The notes beneath the pieces were generated by a model. It did no database searches. It was given only the letters and a program-made list of their open reading frames with translations, and was not told the DNA's origin. The position numbers and the translations under genes were made by a program. From positions 1 to 18,285 of the forward strand of contig JAJPZB010000029.1 of the NCBI GenBank assembly GCA_021204635.1: 18,285 nt of DNA. The letters are read 5' to 3'. Each line of letters begins with the position of its first letter. Position 1 is the stretch's first letter. Source of the stretch: Opitutia bacterium (lineage in GTDB: Bacteria > Verrucomicrobiota > Verrucomicrobiia > Opitutales > UBA953). This document shows positions 7,041-15,689 of this stretch, piece after piece.

Positions 7041-8576
7041 TTACTTTGCGGGGGTTTTCTCAGATTGTTGGGGAAATTTTTCAAGAATTTCCCTCGAGAC
7101 ATCGTCGCCCAATTCGGCAGCTTTGTTATACCACTTTAAGGCGGATTCGGTGTCGCCTATCTCGAAATACAGCTTCCCGAGATTTCTCATCGAAAGAGGA
7201 TCGTTCTTCTCCGCACTTTGCAGGTAATACTCGATAGCCTTTTCTCTATCGGCAACGACGCCGTACCCGTTTTCATAACATAGACCAAGAAAAAACGATC
7301 TTGCAGGACTTGTGACATTTGCTTGGGAAACTTGTGCAAAAATTGGATCTTCGATATCGGAGCAACTTTCTCCCCGCGACAAACGCTTCCGGTGCAATTG
7401 GACTAAGAGCTTCGACAATGCATCGCGTTGAGCGACATCGTAGTCTGTTTCGGGTACACTTAACGCTATTTGCCGCTCGGCAGATCTACGAATTTTATCG
7501 CCCGGATAATCAGGATCTTCGGAAAAATCGGAAATCGCGAGGAATGGCGCGACCAGAGATGATCTGCTGTTGTCAACCGCTTTGCCCAGATACTTTTCCG
7601 CAAGGGTGATATCCTTTTCCACCCCGAAACCCTGCCGGTAAAACTCGGACAAAATCAGATTGACGTCTGTTTCGGAGAGACGGACAAGCGAACTATCATA
7701 AATTGCAGGGGATACACGATTTTCCGCAATATTTTTTACCCAAGAAAATATTTCCTGCGGAGTAGCATATTGGGCGAAGTCACCGAGTTCAATCTTATCG
7801 AGCGGGATACGGTAGTTCTCCAAAATGCATCGGCAAAAGAGACATATTGCACTTTGGTTATTTTGCCTTGCTGACTTGGCGAGCCACTCCATTTTTTTCT
7901 TTTGATCTTTTTTAATCCAAAATCCTCCATTGTCGTAAAGAACCGCAAGATTGTATTGTGCTTGTGGCTCGCCTCGAAGTGCCGCTTCATAAATATATTT
8001 CTCCCCGAGAATTTTATTTCCTTCTACCGATTCGCCTGCTACAGGAGGAACTCTTAGCAATAATACTCCATAACTGGACATCCCCTCCGGATCTCCCCCA
8101 TCTGCCGCAACTTTAAGATACATTAGGGCCTTTCCCATATCGGCTTTTATTCCTTTGTATCCTAAGCCGTACATTCCACCCAACGCCGTATTTGCATGCA
8201 CGTATCCGAGGCTTGCAGATTTTTCGGCGTAATAAAGAAACTTTTGACTATCTTGCTCAACCCCTCCCCTTCCAAATAAATAACACATCGCCAACCCATA
8301 GAATCCTTTGGCGGAACCATGCTCCGCAGCCTTGCCGGACCAATAGAACACCTTGGTGTCGTCGCGGGGAATTCCTTCTTCCCCATTACCGTATATTTTT
8401 ATCAGGCGCTCCTGAGCTTCAACATCGCCCGCCTCCGCCGCTTTTTCCAAACTTTCCAAGGATTCTGCGGAAACTGGCTCCTCCGACTTAATTTCGTCGT
8501 CAGCGTAAACCGGTAGGCATGCCCCACCCAAAAATACGGCGGCAACCGCCCAAAAAACAGAATATTTGATTTTCAT
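7041..8576 (-). CDS. Secreted Sel1-repeat protein, paralogue 1 (last of four)
   Basis: At 511 residues it begins with a type I signal peptide: Lys-rich start, hydrophobic core, probable cleavage after PVYA at residue 25. It is therefore expected in the periplasm or outside the cell. Sel1-type helical repeats (A-x-x-G-x-x-x-A-x-x-x-L-G-x-x-Y-x-x-G-x-G-V-x-x-D) fill about 40-236, one lies at about 305-336, and two at about 423-488. Between them are non-Sel1 segments with YATPQEIFSW (270-279) and YPGDKI (357-362), both conserved in the paralogues. Sel1 proteins usually scaffold protein-protein contacts; no enzyme motif is visible. The first 58 codons match paralogue 2 almost base for base. It lies 26 bp after paralogue 2, with no Shine-Dalgarno. 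Its specific role is unknown. Confidence 0.9.
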   Translation of the reverse strand: MKIKYSVFWAVAAVFLGGACLPVYADDEIKSEEPVSAESLESLEKAAEAGDVEAQERLIKIYGNGEEGIPRDDTKVFYWSGKAAEHGSAKGFYGLAMCYLFGRGGVEQDSQKFLYYAEKSASLGYVHANTALGGMYGLGYKGIKADMGKALMYLKVAADGGDPEGMSSYGVLLLRVPPVAGESVEGNKILGEKYIYEAALRGEPQAQYNLAVLYDNGGFWIKKDQKKKMEWLAKSARQNNQSAICLFCRCILENYRIPLDKIELGDFAQYATPQEIFSWVKNIAENRVSPAIYDSSLVRLSETDVNLILSEFYRQGFGVEKDITLAEKYLGKAVDNSRSSLVAPFLAISDFSEDPDYPGDKIRRSAERQIALSVPETDYDVAQRDALSKLLVQLHRKRLSRGESCSDIEDPIFAQVSQANVTSPARSFFLGLCYENGYGVVADREKAIEYYLQSAEKNDPLSMRNLGKLYFEIGDTESALKWYNKAAELGDDVSREILEKFPQQSEKTPAK

Positions 8577-8602
8577 GATTGTAAAAAGTCTTTATCGCCG
8601 AA

Positions 8603-10126
8603 CTATTCCTGTAGTTTATCTTTTGTCTCTTGTGGAATTTTTTCAAGAATTTCTTTCGAGATATTGTCGCCCAATTCGGCAGCTTTGCTGTACCACTTTA
8701 AGGCAGACTCGGTGTCGCCTGTCTCAAAATACAACTTCCCGAGATTTCTCATCGAAAGAGGATCGTTCTTCTCCGCACCTTGCAGGTAATACTCGATAGC
8801 CTTTTCCCTATCGGCGTCAACACCGTACCCGTTTTCATAACATAGTCCAAGAAAAAACGATCTTGCAGGACTTGCGCCATTTGCTTGGGGAATTTGTGCA
8901 AACGCAAAAACTTCAGCACGGGAACCTTTTACACCCCGCAACGATTGCGAGCGATGTAAGGCAGCCATCAGTTTGTCACAAACAGAAGGATCATCTTTCG
9001 CTTCGAGTATTTTTATCGCTATTTGTATCTCGGCATATCTACGAATTTTATCGCCCGGGTAATCTGGATCGCCGGGAAAATCAAGAGTCGCCAACCACAG
9101 AGCAAACGAACAACCCTCGTCAACCGCCCTGCCCAAACATTCTTTGGCAAGGGGGATATTCTTTTCCACACCGACGCCCTGACGGTAGAACTCGGACAAA
9201 TAAGCATTGGCATCTGCGCAGGACAGCAATTCGGCATCTTTTTCAAATAGCGCCAAGCGCGCTGGTTCACGATTTTCTGCAATAGCTTTTAACCATGAAA
9301 AGGCTTCCTCTTGTGTAGCATATGGGGTAAAATCGGCAAAAATAATTTCATGAAACGAGGAGCGATAATCACCAAAAACGCTCAGACAAAATTGGCATAT
9401 CGCTTTTGGATTGTCTTGCCTTGCAGATTTTGCAAGCCATTTTAGACTTTCCTTTTGATCTTTCTTTATCGAATATCCGCCTTTGTCATAAAGTGCAGCA
9501 AGATTGTATTGTCCCATTGGGTCTCCACTCTGTGCTGACATATAAATATATTTCTCTCCGAGAATTTTATTTTCTTCTTCTGATTCTCCCGGTTCAGGGG
9601 GAAGCATTTGCAATAATACACCGTAATTAGCCATTCCTTCGGGGTCACCGGATTCTGCTGCATTTTTGAGATGCATTCGAGCCTTTCCTATATCAGGTTC
9701 TATCCCTTTGTTTCCAACGACATATACCCCACCCAACATTGCCTCAGCGCGCACGTATCCAAGACTTGCTGCTTTTTCGGCGTAATAAAGAAACTTTTGA
9801 CTATCTTGCTCAACCCCGACACCTAATAAATAACACGCCGCAAGCCCATAGAATCCTTTGGCAGAAGCGTTCTCAGCAGCCTTGCCCGACCAATAGAACA
9901 CTTTGTTATAGTCGCGGGAAACACCTTCTTCCCCGTTACCGTAAATTTTAATCAGGCGCTCCTGAGCTTCAACATCGCCCGCCTCCGCCGCTTTTTCCAA
10001 ACTTTCCAAGGATTCTGCGGAAACTGGCTCCTCCGACTTAATTTCGTCGTCAGCGTAAACCGGTAGGCATGCCCCACCCAAAAATACGGCGGCAACCGCC
10101 CAAAAAACAGAATATTTAATTTTCAT
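8603..10126 (-). CDS. Secreted Sel1-repeat protein, paralogue 2
   Basis: From the ATG at 10126 it has 507 residues. An in-frame TTG nine bases upstream is less likely, because paralogue 1 starts with the same MKIKYSVF. The signal peptide equals that of paralogue 1, with probable cleavage after VYA. The architecture is the same: a run of Sel1 repeats, the YATQEEAFSW segment, a single Sel1 repeat (YRQGVGVEKN), the YPGDKI segment, then two C-terminal repeats (GLCYENGYGVDADREKA and the next). N- and C-terminal parts are close to paralogue 1, whereas the middle has drifted strongly. It lies 36 bp after paralogue 3 and is presumably co-transcribed. Partners and function cannot be inferred. Confidence 0.9.
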   Translation of the reverse strand: MKIKYSVFWAVAAVFLGGACLPVYADDEIKSEEPVSAESLESLEKAAEAGDVEAQERLIKIYGNGEEGVSRDYNKVFYWSGKAAENASAKGFYGLAACYLLGVGVEQDSQKFLYYAEKAASLGYVRAEAMLGGVYVVGNKGIEPDIGKARMHLKNAAESGDPEGMANYGVLLQMLPPEPGESEEENKILGEKYIYMSAQSGDPMGQYNLAALYDKGGYSIKKDQKESLKWLAKSARQDNPKAICQFCLSVFGDYRSSFHEIIFADFTPYATQEEAFSWLKAIAENREPARLALFEKDAELLSCADANAYLSEFYRQGVGVEKNIPLAKECLGRAVDEGCSFALWLATLDFPGDPDYPGDKIRRYAEIQIAIKILEAKDDPSVCDKLMAALHRSQSLRGVKGSRAEVFAFAQIPQANGASPARSFFLGLCYENGYGVDADREKAIEYYLQGAEKNDPLSMRNLGKLYFETGDTESALKWYSKAAELGDNISKEILEKIPQETKDKLQE

Positions 10127-10162
10127 GATTTGCAAACAATGATAGTTGTGATTGTAAAATTA

Positions 10163-11689
10163 TTATTCCTGTGAATTTTGCTTTAAAAAGTTTGGGAATC
10201 GCTCGGCAATAATTTTCGATGGATAGTCGCCATATTCTACCGCTTTGTTATACCACTTTAAGGCTGATTCTATGTCTCCGGCAGCGAAATATGAATCCCC
10301 GAGATATCTCATTGAAAGAGAATTATTCTTTTCTACACCTTGCATGTAATATTCGCGTGCTTTTTCTTTGTCGGCGGCGATGCCGTACCCTTTTTCGTAG
10401 CAAATACCGAGTAGCGCCAACTTCGACGGATTAGAATCTCCCAATCGGGATGTTAAAGTAAAAATGTCTGCGGCGGTATCCGGTCTATTCAAATTTCTCT
10501 GCATGCGGGCGATGTATATTCTTGCCAATAATTCTGCGGGGTAGTCGTGAAATTTTGACTCATCTGTGCAAAGTTTTCTCAAAAGTTGTCTCTCGGCGAC
10601 ATCGATAATTTTCTCAGATGGATATGAAGTATTGGCTTCATATTCAGACACTGCGAGCAGTATTGCGTGGGCAGATCCACCGTCAAGTGCTTTCTCCAAA
10701 TATTCTTCGGACTTGGAGACATCTTTTTCTACACTTATTCCATATCGATAGAATGCAGCCAAAAAACCACTTGCTGTTGTTGAGGCTACGTATTGATTGT
10801 GACGCGCATAGTAATCTAATATTACTACCTCGGTTGCACGCCGTCTGTTTTCAATGACATCGTTAAACCAATTTAACACTTCTTCTTTCGTGGCGTACGG
10901 GGTTCCAAGATTTTCTATATCTCGTTCGGAAGTCGGAAAAATTCGAGAATCTTTCCAAAAATTCCTAATAAAGCGTTGCTTTGCATCCAAACTGCCATTC
11001 CGCGCAGCCTTCGCCCAAACTTCTAAAGCTTTCTCACGATCTTTTTTTACCCAACGTCCTCCAATTAAATAAAGGGCGCCAAGATCTACCTGCGCGTCTA
11101 AATTGCCCCGAGTTGCGCCCTCATAAATATATTTCTCTCCTGTGATTTGATTTTGGAGCGTTGCGACACCAGAGGTTGCGGGAGCGTAGAGCAATGCATA
11201 TCCATAAGTCGCTATCCCATCTACGTCGTCGAGATCTGCCGCCGTCTTCAAATACGACAGGGCTTTTGGCAGATCCTTTTCAATCTCCCCTACACCGTAT
11301 AGATAAATATACCCGAGTAAAAAGTTTGCACGAGGACTCCCAAGATTTGCCGCTCTTTCTAAATAAGAAATAGACTTTTTAACGTCCACAACAAGATATC
11401 GCTCTCCCAAGACCAAGAGGCTTTTCACATTATCTTGCTCGGCAGCCTTATGAAGCCAGTAAAAAGCTTTGTCAACGTCGTATTGGGGATTTTCCTTTTT
11501 TCCGTAAATTAGAGCCAAGCACACTTGTGACTCCGCCTCGCCTGCTTTTGCCGCTTTTTCCAAATTTTCCAATGACTCTGCGGAGACAGATTCATCAGGT
11601 TTAACTTCATCTTCAGCGCAAACCGGAAGAGCTGCCACGCCTAAAAACATGGCAATTGATGTCAAAAGAACAGAATATTTTATTCCCAT
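10163..11689 (-). CDS. Secreted Sel1-repeat protein, paralogue 3
   Basis: At 508 residues it has a signal peptide ending near PVCA. It lacks the Cys at position 20 seen in the others, which argues against lipoprotein processing for the family. N-terminal Sel1 repeats are followed by YATKEEVLNW, a single repeat (YRYGISVEKDVSKSEEYL), a YPSEKI segment, and C-terminal repeats (GICYEKGYGIAADKEKA and AAGDIESALKWYNKA). It is clearly homologous to paralogues 1 and 2 over the full length but more distant, without the near-identical 5' block. The C-terminal repeat region is the best conserved part. Spacing to paralogue 4 is 24 bp. AATC precedes the ATG, as in the other three genes. Confidence 0.9.
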   Translation of the reverse strand: MGIKYSVLLTSIAMFLGVAALPVCAEDEVKPDESVSAESLENLEKAAKAGEAESQVCLALIYGKKENPQYDVDKAFYWLHKAAEQDNVKSLLVLGERYLVVDVKKSISYLERAANLGSPRANFLLGYIYLYGVGEIEKDLPKALSYLKTAADLDDVDGIATYGYALLYAPATSGVATLQNQITGEKYIYEGATRGNLDAQVDLGALYLIGGRWVKKDREKALEVWAKAARNGSLDAKQRFIRNFWKDSRIFPTSERDIENLGTPYATKEEVLNWFNDVIENRRRATEVVILDYYARHNQYVASTTASGFLAAFYRYGISVEKDVSKSEEYLEKALDGGSAHAILLAVSEYEANTSYPSEKIIDVAERQLLRKLCTDESKFHDYPAELLARIYIARMQRNLNRPDTAADIFTLTSRLGDSNPSKLALLGICYEKGYGIAADKEKAREYYMQGVEKNNSLSMRYLGDSYFAAGDIESALKWYNKAVEYGDYPSKIIAERFPNFLKQNSQE

Positions 11690-11713
11690 GATTTTGTATT
11701 TTCCAATTTATCG

Positions 11714-13255
11714 TTATTCTCGCGGTTTTTCTTTTGATAGTTTGTCGATTTTTTCGAGGTAAGATTTCCCCTGATCGTTTCCATGCATAGCAGCCTCATT
11801 TAACAGTTTTAAGGCAGATTCTTTATCCCCATCATTAAAATATGATATCCCGAGAAGAGACATGGCCTCATAATCATTTTTTTCTATCCCTCTCTGCCAG
11901 TACTCACGAGCCTTTGCCTTGTCGCATTCAACGCCATACCCATCGCTATAACAAACCCCGAGAAGTCGACATTTTATTGGATTCTCATCATTCATGCGAG
12001 AAACGAAAGTAAAAGCCATTTCTTCAGCCCATGCACCCCCTCGCTTTATGAGCAGAGCCATATAAAACTGTGCTAACCAGGATACGATCTCGTCTTGATC
12101 CATCTCATTTTCCTTGTTCCTATATAACATCAGCAAAAGTATCCGTTCTGTTTCCGCAATAACTTTATCGCCCGGATACTCGCGAAGATTTTTAGATTCA
12201 TTGATTGCCCTAAATGCAGTAAACAGTGCAAGCATGTCATCAGATACAATAGATCTTTCGAGAAATTCTTTTGCCCGTTCCATATCTTTCTCTGTCCCTA
12301 TTCCATGCGAATAAAATATAGACAACAAAGCGTTTGCAGTAGATTTTTTTATGGCACGTTCTTCCGGTGCAATGCTCTTGCCATCTTCTGAAAATCTTAC
12401 CGATTGCTTAGGAAGTATATTCCCTTCTCCTTTTTCAACTTCGTTGAGCCACTCAAACAATTCCCTGTTGGTGGCATATGGTTCGGCATTGCATAAAGCA
12501 ATTTCGGAAACAGTCATGCCCAAAAAAAAGATTCGGCAAAAATTATCTTTCGCTCTAAAATCTCCCCGTCGTGCAGCTTTTGCAAGCCATTCCAAGCTTT
12601 TTCCTCGGTCTTTCTCGCCTCCCCACGAATATAAAATTCCAAGATTTCTTTGCGCCTCCAAATCTCCAAGTTTGGCAGCCTCTAAAATGTATTTTTCTCC
12701 TCTAATTTTATTTTCCACAGCAGATTCACCAGGGGCAGTCGGGAGTATCGCCAATGATACCCCATATATTTCCATTGCCTGAGGATCTCCTGTTTCTGCT
12801 GCCGCTTTCAGAAATTGCATGCCTTTTTCCCTGTCAACCTCCACGCCTTCTACTCCTGAGATATATGCAACTCCCAAATCGCGCTTAGCTTTGACACTTC
12901 CAAGGCTTGCTGCTTTTTCGGCGTAATATAGGAACTTCTCACTGTTTTGCTCAACACCAATTCCAAATAAATAGCAGTTGGACAATCCGGAGAGCCCATC
13001 TGGGGTATCTTGTGCTGCCGCCTTGCTGAACCAATAAAACGCTTTATAGCCGTCGCGTGGAACGCCTTCGCCGTTCCCATAAATTCGTCCCAATCTCGCC
13101 TGCGCAGCTGCGTCGCCAGCCTCCGCCGCTTTTTCCAACGACACGATGGAAACGGGCTCCTCCGGCTTAACCCCGTCTTCGCCACAAACCGGAAGGCATG
13201 CGCTACCTATAAATACGGCGACAGCCGCCCCAAAAATAGAAGATCTGATTCTCAT
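11714..13255 (-). CDS. Secreted Sel1-repeat protein, paralogue 4 (first of the cluster)
   Basis: At 513 residues it is the most divergent of the four. The signal peptide resembles the others and ends near LPVCG. The first repeats fit the Sel1 consensus best (AQARLGRIYGNGEGVPRD). The conserved interruptions are present as YATNRELFEW and YPGDKV, and the C-terminal pair as GVCYSDGYGVECDKAKA and NDGDKESALKLLNEA. It is first in transcription order, 123 bp after the stop of the symporter gene and downstream of that gene's terminator hairpin. Any cluster promoter must therefore lie in the short AT-rich stretch 13256-13297 or further upstream. No strong Shine-Dalgarno is present. Function is unknown; a scaffold or interaction role is only family-level knowledge. 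Confidence 0.9.
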   Translation of the reverse strand: MRIRSSIFGAAVAVFIGSACLPVCGEDGVKPEEPVSIVSLEKAAEAGDAAAQARLGRIYGNGEGVPRDGYKAFYWFSKAAAQDTPDGLSGLSNCYLFGIGVEQNSEKFLYYAEKAASLGSVKAKRDLGVAYISGVEGVEVDREKGMQFLKAAAETGDPQAMEIYGVSLAILPTAPGESAVENKIRGEKYILEAAKLGDLEAQRNLGILYSWGGEKDRGKSLEWLAKAARRGDFRAKDNFCRIFFLGMTVSEIALCNAEPYATNRELFEWLNEVEKGEGNILPKQSVRFSEDGKSIAPEERAIKKSTANALLSIFYSHGIGTEKDMERAKEFLERSIVSDDMLALFTAFRAINESKNLREYPGDKVIAETERILLLMLYRNKENEMDQDEIVSWLAQFYMALLIKRGGAWAEEMAFTFVSRMNDENPIKCRLLGVCYSDGYGVECDKAKAREYWQRGIEKNDYEAMSLLGISYFNDGDKESALKLLNEAAMHGNDQGKSYLEKIDKLSKEKPRE

Positions 13256-13297
13256 GATTCAAAAATAGTTTTTATCAATTTTCTCAAAAAACAAGAA

Positions 13298-13351
13298 CGC
13301 GGCGGCAGGAAGCTCTTTCAATTGAGAAAAGGGAATCTCCCTGCCGCCGCG
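13298..13351 (-). terminator. Rho-independent-type terminator after the symporter gene
   Basis: On the minus strand CGCGGCGGCAGG (13351-13340) pairs perfectly over 12 bp with CCTGCCGCCGCG (13309-13298), around a 30-nt loop. A T-rich stretch (TTCTTGTTTTTT) follows directly. It begins 27 bp after the symporter stop and separates that gene from the Sel1 cluster. The loop is long for a classical terminator but can itself fold partly. Confidence 0.65.
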
Positions 13352-13378
13352 CAAGCGAAGCGTGCGACTTGGGTTAGC

Positions 13379-15526
13379 TCACCAGAATATGGCGTAGAGA
13401 ATAAGAGTCGCAACGACGACAAATGCGCCGAACGCCTTCGCTTTGCCGGATCCTTCCAACGGGACTTCGTTTTTGGCGGGAACGATGATCGCCTGCCCGC
13501 CGCGGCTGATGTTGACGATGGTCAAAACCGCGCCAACGATTATGCACACGATGAGGCAGATGGACATGCGGTTCAGGAACGCCATATCCGGAGCGATGCA
13601 CCATTTCAATGCGCCGTAGAGCACGGCGTTAATCAAAATCCCGAGCCAGCCGAAGACGCGCGGGCACTTAGGCACGAAAAATCCGAAGAGGAACACGCAG
13701 AGGACGCCCGGTGAGATGAAGCCTTGGAATTCTTGAATAAAGTTGAAAATGCCGCCAAACACAGGGCTGTTCAAAAACGGCGCGAGCACCATCGCAATCA
13801 GCACGCAGACGATAACGCCGATTTTGCCGACTTTGACGAGTTTCTCGGGCTTAGCCGCAGGAACAATCTTGTGGTAAATATCCATCGTGAAGATGGTCGA
13901 AGCGGAATTGAGCATCGAAGCGAGCGAAGAAACGACCGCACCGAAGAGCGCCGCGAGGACAAACCATGTTATGCCCGGCTTCATCAAATTGCGGAGCAAT
14001 GTCGGGAACGCCGAATCGTAGTCGAAGCCGATGAGCTTTTGCGAAACCTTCAATCCTTTGCTGCTGCCGGCATTGACAAGATTCGTGTTCAAATCTGCGA
14101 CTTTCTGCGCGAGCGGAATGCGGTCCGCGAGCGTGGTCTGCTCATTTGCCACATCGGCTTTGAGCGCGGCAATTGCGTTATCCAATTCCAACTTACTTTC
14201 GTCGGAAAGCCCCACCACCTCAATATTGTGTTGAATGAGCTTTTCTGCCGCCTCGGATTCACAGTTTTGCAACAAAAATTCGCCGGTGACCATATAAACG
14301 TATTTGTCTTCGCCAGCGTTGACGACTTCCATGATCGCCGCCTGATTCTTCAAATCCGCGCCGGATTTCAAGTCATCGCGGAAAAGATTGTATGCGAGAA
14401 TGCCGGGAATCACCACGACAAACGGAATCAACAATTTGAGAAACGCCGCGAACACGATCCCCATCTGCCCCTCTGCGACAGACTTCGACGCGAGCGTGCG
14501 CTGCATAATATATTGATTCAATCCCCAATAGAAAAAGTTCGGAATCCAAAGCCCGAGGCAGAGCGCCGTCCACGGAATCGATGGGTCGGTAATCGGGCGA
14601 ATCATGTGAAGTTTGCCGCCGGCGGAATTCATGCCCTCGGCAGCCGCACCGGCATTGAGTTGGAGAAAGCGCCCCACTCCGCCGGAATTTTGCAATCCCT
14701 CGACGGTCGCGCCCGAATTGGCAGACGCAGACTGAATCAGGTGCGCGGGATCGGCGCTCCCGAGAGCCCTTATCGCAAAATACGCGACGACCGCGCCGCC
14801 GAGAATCAGCGCCGAGCCCCAAATGAGGTCCGTCCACGCGCACGCCTTCAAGCCGCCGATAAAGACGTAAACCGCCGCGCAAACCGCGATAATTATGCAA
14901 CCGACGAGAATGTTGCCGTCAATCGTCGTGCCCAAGAGGCTGAGCGTCCCGAAATCAATTCCGGTCACGCCCTCGGCGCCGAAGAAGAACACCGCGATGC
15001 ACTTCGCGCCGGCGAAAATGACGCCCGCCGTGGGGACGCCGACGAGAATGAGCAACGTCGAAATCGCCATCACCGCGCGCGAGCCGAGGTTGAATCGGGT
15101 CTCCAAAAATTCCGGAATCGTGTAAACGCCGCAGCGCAACAGTTTTGGCAGAAAGAAGAACGCCACAACAACGAGCGTTATCGCCGCCAACCACTCATAG
15201 CCCGCAATCGCGAGCCCGAGCCAGTCCGCCGCCTGCCCCGAAGTCCCGACGAACTGTTCCGTCGAAATGTTCGCCGCTATCAGGGAAAAGCCGACGAGCC
15301 ACCACGACAGCCCGCGGCCGGCGAGAAAGTAGTCCGCCGCGCTCTTGTCTTTCCCCTTGGCGTTGGGGTCTTTCTTCGGCGGTTTCGCCTTGTAAATGCC
15401 GAGCCCGATGACAACGACGACTGCCACGCAAAACAGCACGACATCGATCCAGCTCATCACTTCTTTCTTTGGGGCAACGGCAAGCTGCGACGCGGCTTCC
15501 TGCGCCAATAGCGGTAAGGTAAACAT
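13379..15526 (-). CDS. Sodium:solute symporter (SSS/SGLT family) with a large loop insertion
   Basis: This 715-residue inner-membrane protein should import a solute, such as a sugar or related compound, with sodium. SGLT-type signatures are DYFLAGRGLSWWLVGFSLIA (65-84, first core helix), YTIPEFLETRF (135-145), GGLKACAWTD (224-233) and VVSSLASMLNSAST (531-544). The last holds the paired serines (533-534) of the Na2 sodium site. Fourteen or so membrane spans are visible, ending at residue 714. Simple family members have about 540 residues; the excess lies mainly at about 385-500. That stretch is hydrophilic with a helical, heptad-like part (about 440-485), placed in the loop before the serine-bearing helix and probably outside the membrane. 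A further long loop is at about 257-310. Start ATG 15526; M24 is an alternative. The substrate is unknown. Confidence 0.92.
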   Translation of the reverse strand: MFTLPLLAQEAASQLAVAPKKEVMSWIDVVLFCVAVVVVIGLGIYKAKPPKKDPNAKGKDKSAADYFLAGRGLSWWLVGFSLIAANISTEQFVGTSGQAADWLGLAIAGYEWLAAITLVVVAFFFLPKLLRCGVYTIPEFLETRFNLGSRAVMAISTLLILVGVPTAGVIFAGAKCIAVFFFGAEGVTGIDFGTLSLLGTTIDGNILVGCIIIAVCAAVYVFIGGLKACAWTDLIWGSALILGGAVVAYFAIRALGSADPAHLIQSASANSGATVEGLQNSGGVGRFLQLNAGAAAEGMNSAGGKLHMIRPITDPSIPWTALCLGLWIPNFFYWGLNQYIMQRTLASKSVAEGQMGIVFAAFLKLLIPFVVVIPGILAYNLFRDDLKSGADLKNQAAIMEVVNAGEDKYVYMVTGEFLLQNCESEAAEKLIQHNIEVVGLSDESKLELDNAIAALKADVANEQTTLADRIPLAQKVADLNTNLVNAGSSKGLKVSQKLIGFDYDSAFPTLLRNLMKPGITWFVLAALFGAVVSSLASMLNSASTIFTMDIYHKIVPAAKPEKLVKVGKIGVIVCVLIAMVLAPFLNSPVFGGIFNFIQEFQGFISPGVLCVFLFGFFVPKCPRVFGWLGILINAVLYGALKWCIAPDMAFLNRMSICLIVCIIVGAVLTIVNISRGGQAIIVPAKNEVPLEGSGKAKAFGAFVVVATLILYAIFW

Positions 15527-15596
15527 AATTTTTCGAGATGCTTGGGTTTAGAAACTTTGAATAAGCAAAGTGCGCCGAGATTAACACCAATCCGCC

Positions 15597-15624
15597 CGCG
15601 GGCAAGCACTAATTTAAGCCCGCG
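15597..15624. promoter_or_regulatory. Inverted repeat in the divergent symporter/hpf intergenic region
   Basis: CGCGGGC (15597-15603) and GCCCGCG (15618-15624) form perfect 7-bp arms around 14 nt. The site lies between the divergent symporter and hibernation-factor genes, just upstream of the predicted hpf promoter. It could be an operator or a leader hairpin of the symporter transcript. There is no direct evidence for either. Confidence 0.3.
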
Positions 15625-15651
15625 CCACCTTCCCGCACGAAAAAAATAAAA

Positions 15652-15680
15652 TTGAACAAAGCCCGCCGCCCTGTTCTAAT
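15652..15680 (+). promoter_or_regulatory. Sigma-70-type promoter for the hibernation factor gene
   Basis: TTGAAC (15652-15657, 4 of 6 to consensus) and TCTAAT (15675-15680, 5 of 6) are separated by 17 nt. Transcription would start near 15687, almost exactly where the leader hairpins begin. This is the best-looking promoter in the window. Confidence 0.55.
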
Positions 15681-15689
15681 AGCCGCTGT

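Noticed and set aside
7041..13255. Sel1 proteins as lipoproteins (Cys at position 20 in three of them)
   Set aside because: The residues before the Cys do not make a good lipobox, paralogue 3 lacks this Cys, and all four have a type I-like site a few residues later.
13724..15511. Long plus-strand open frame (595 codons) opposite the symporter
   Set aside because: Its product is a charged, low-complexity antisense reading of a clear SGLT-family gene, produced by GC-biased codons.
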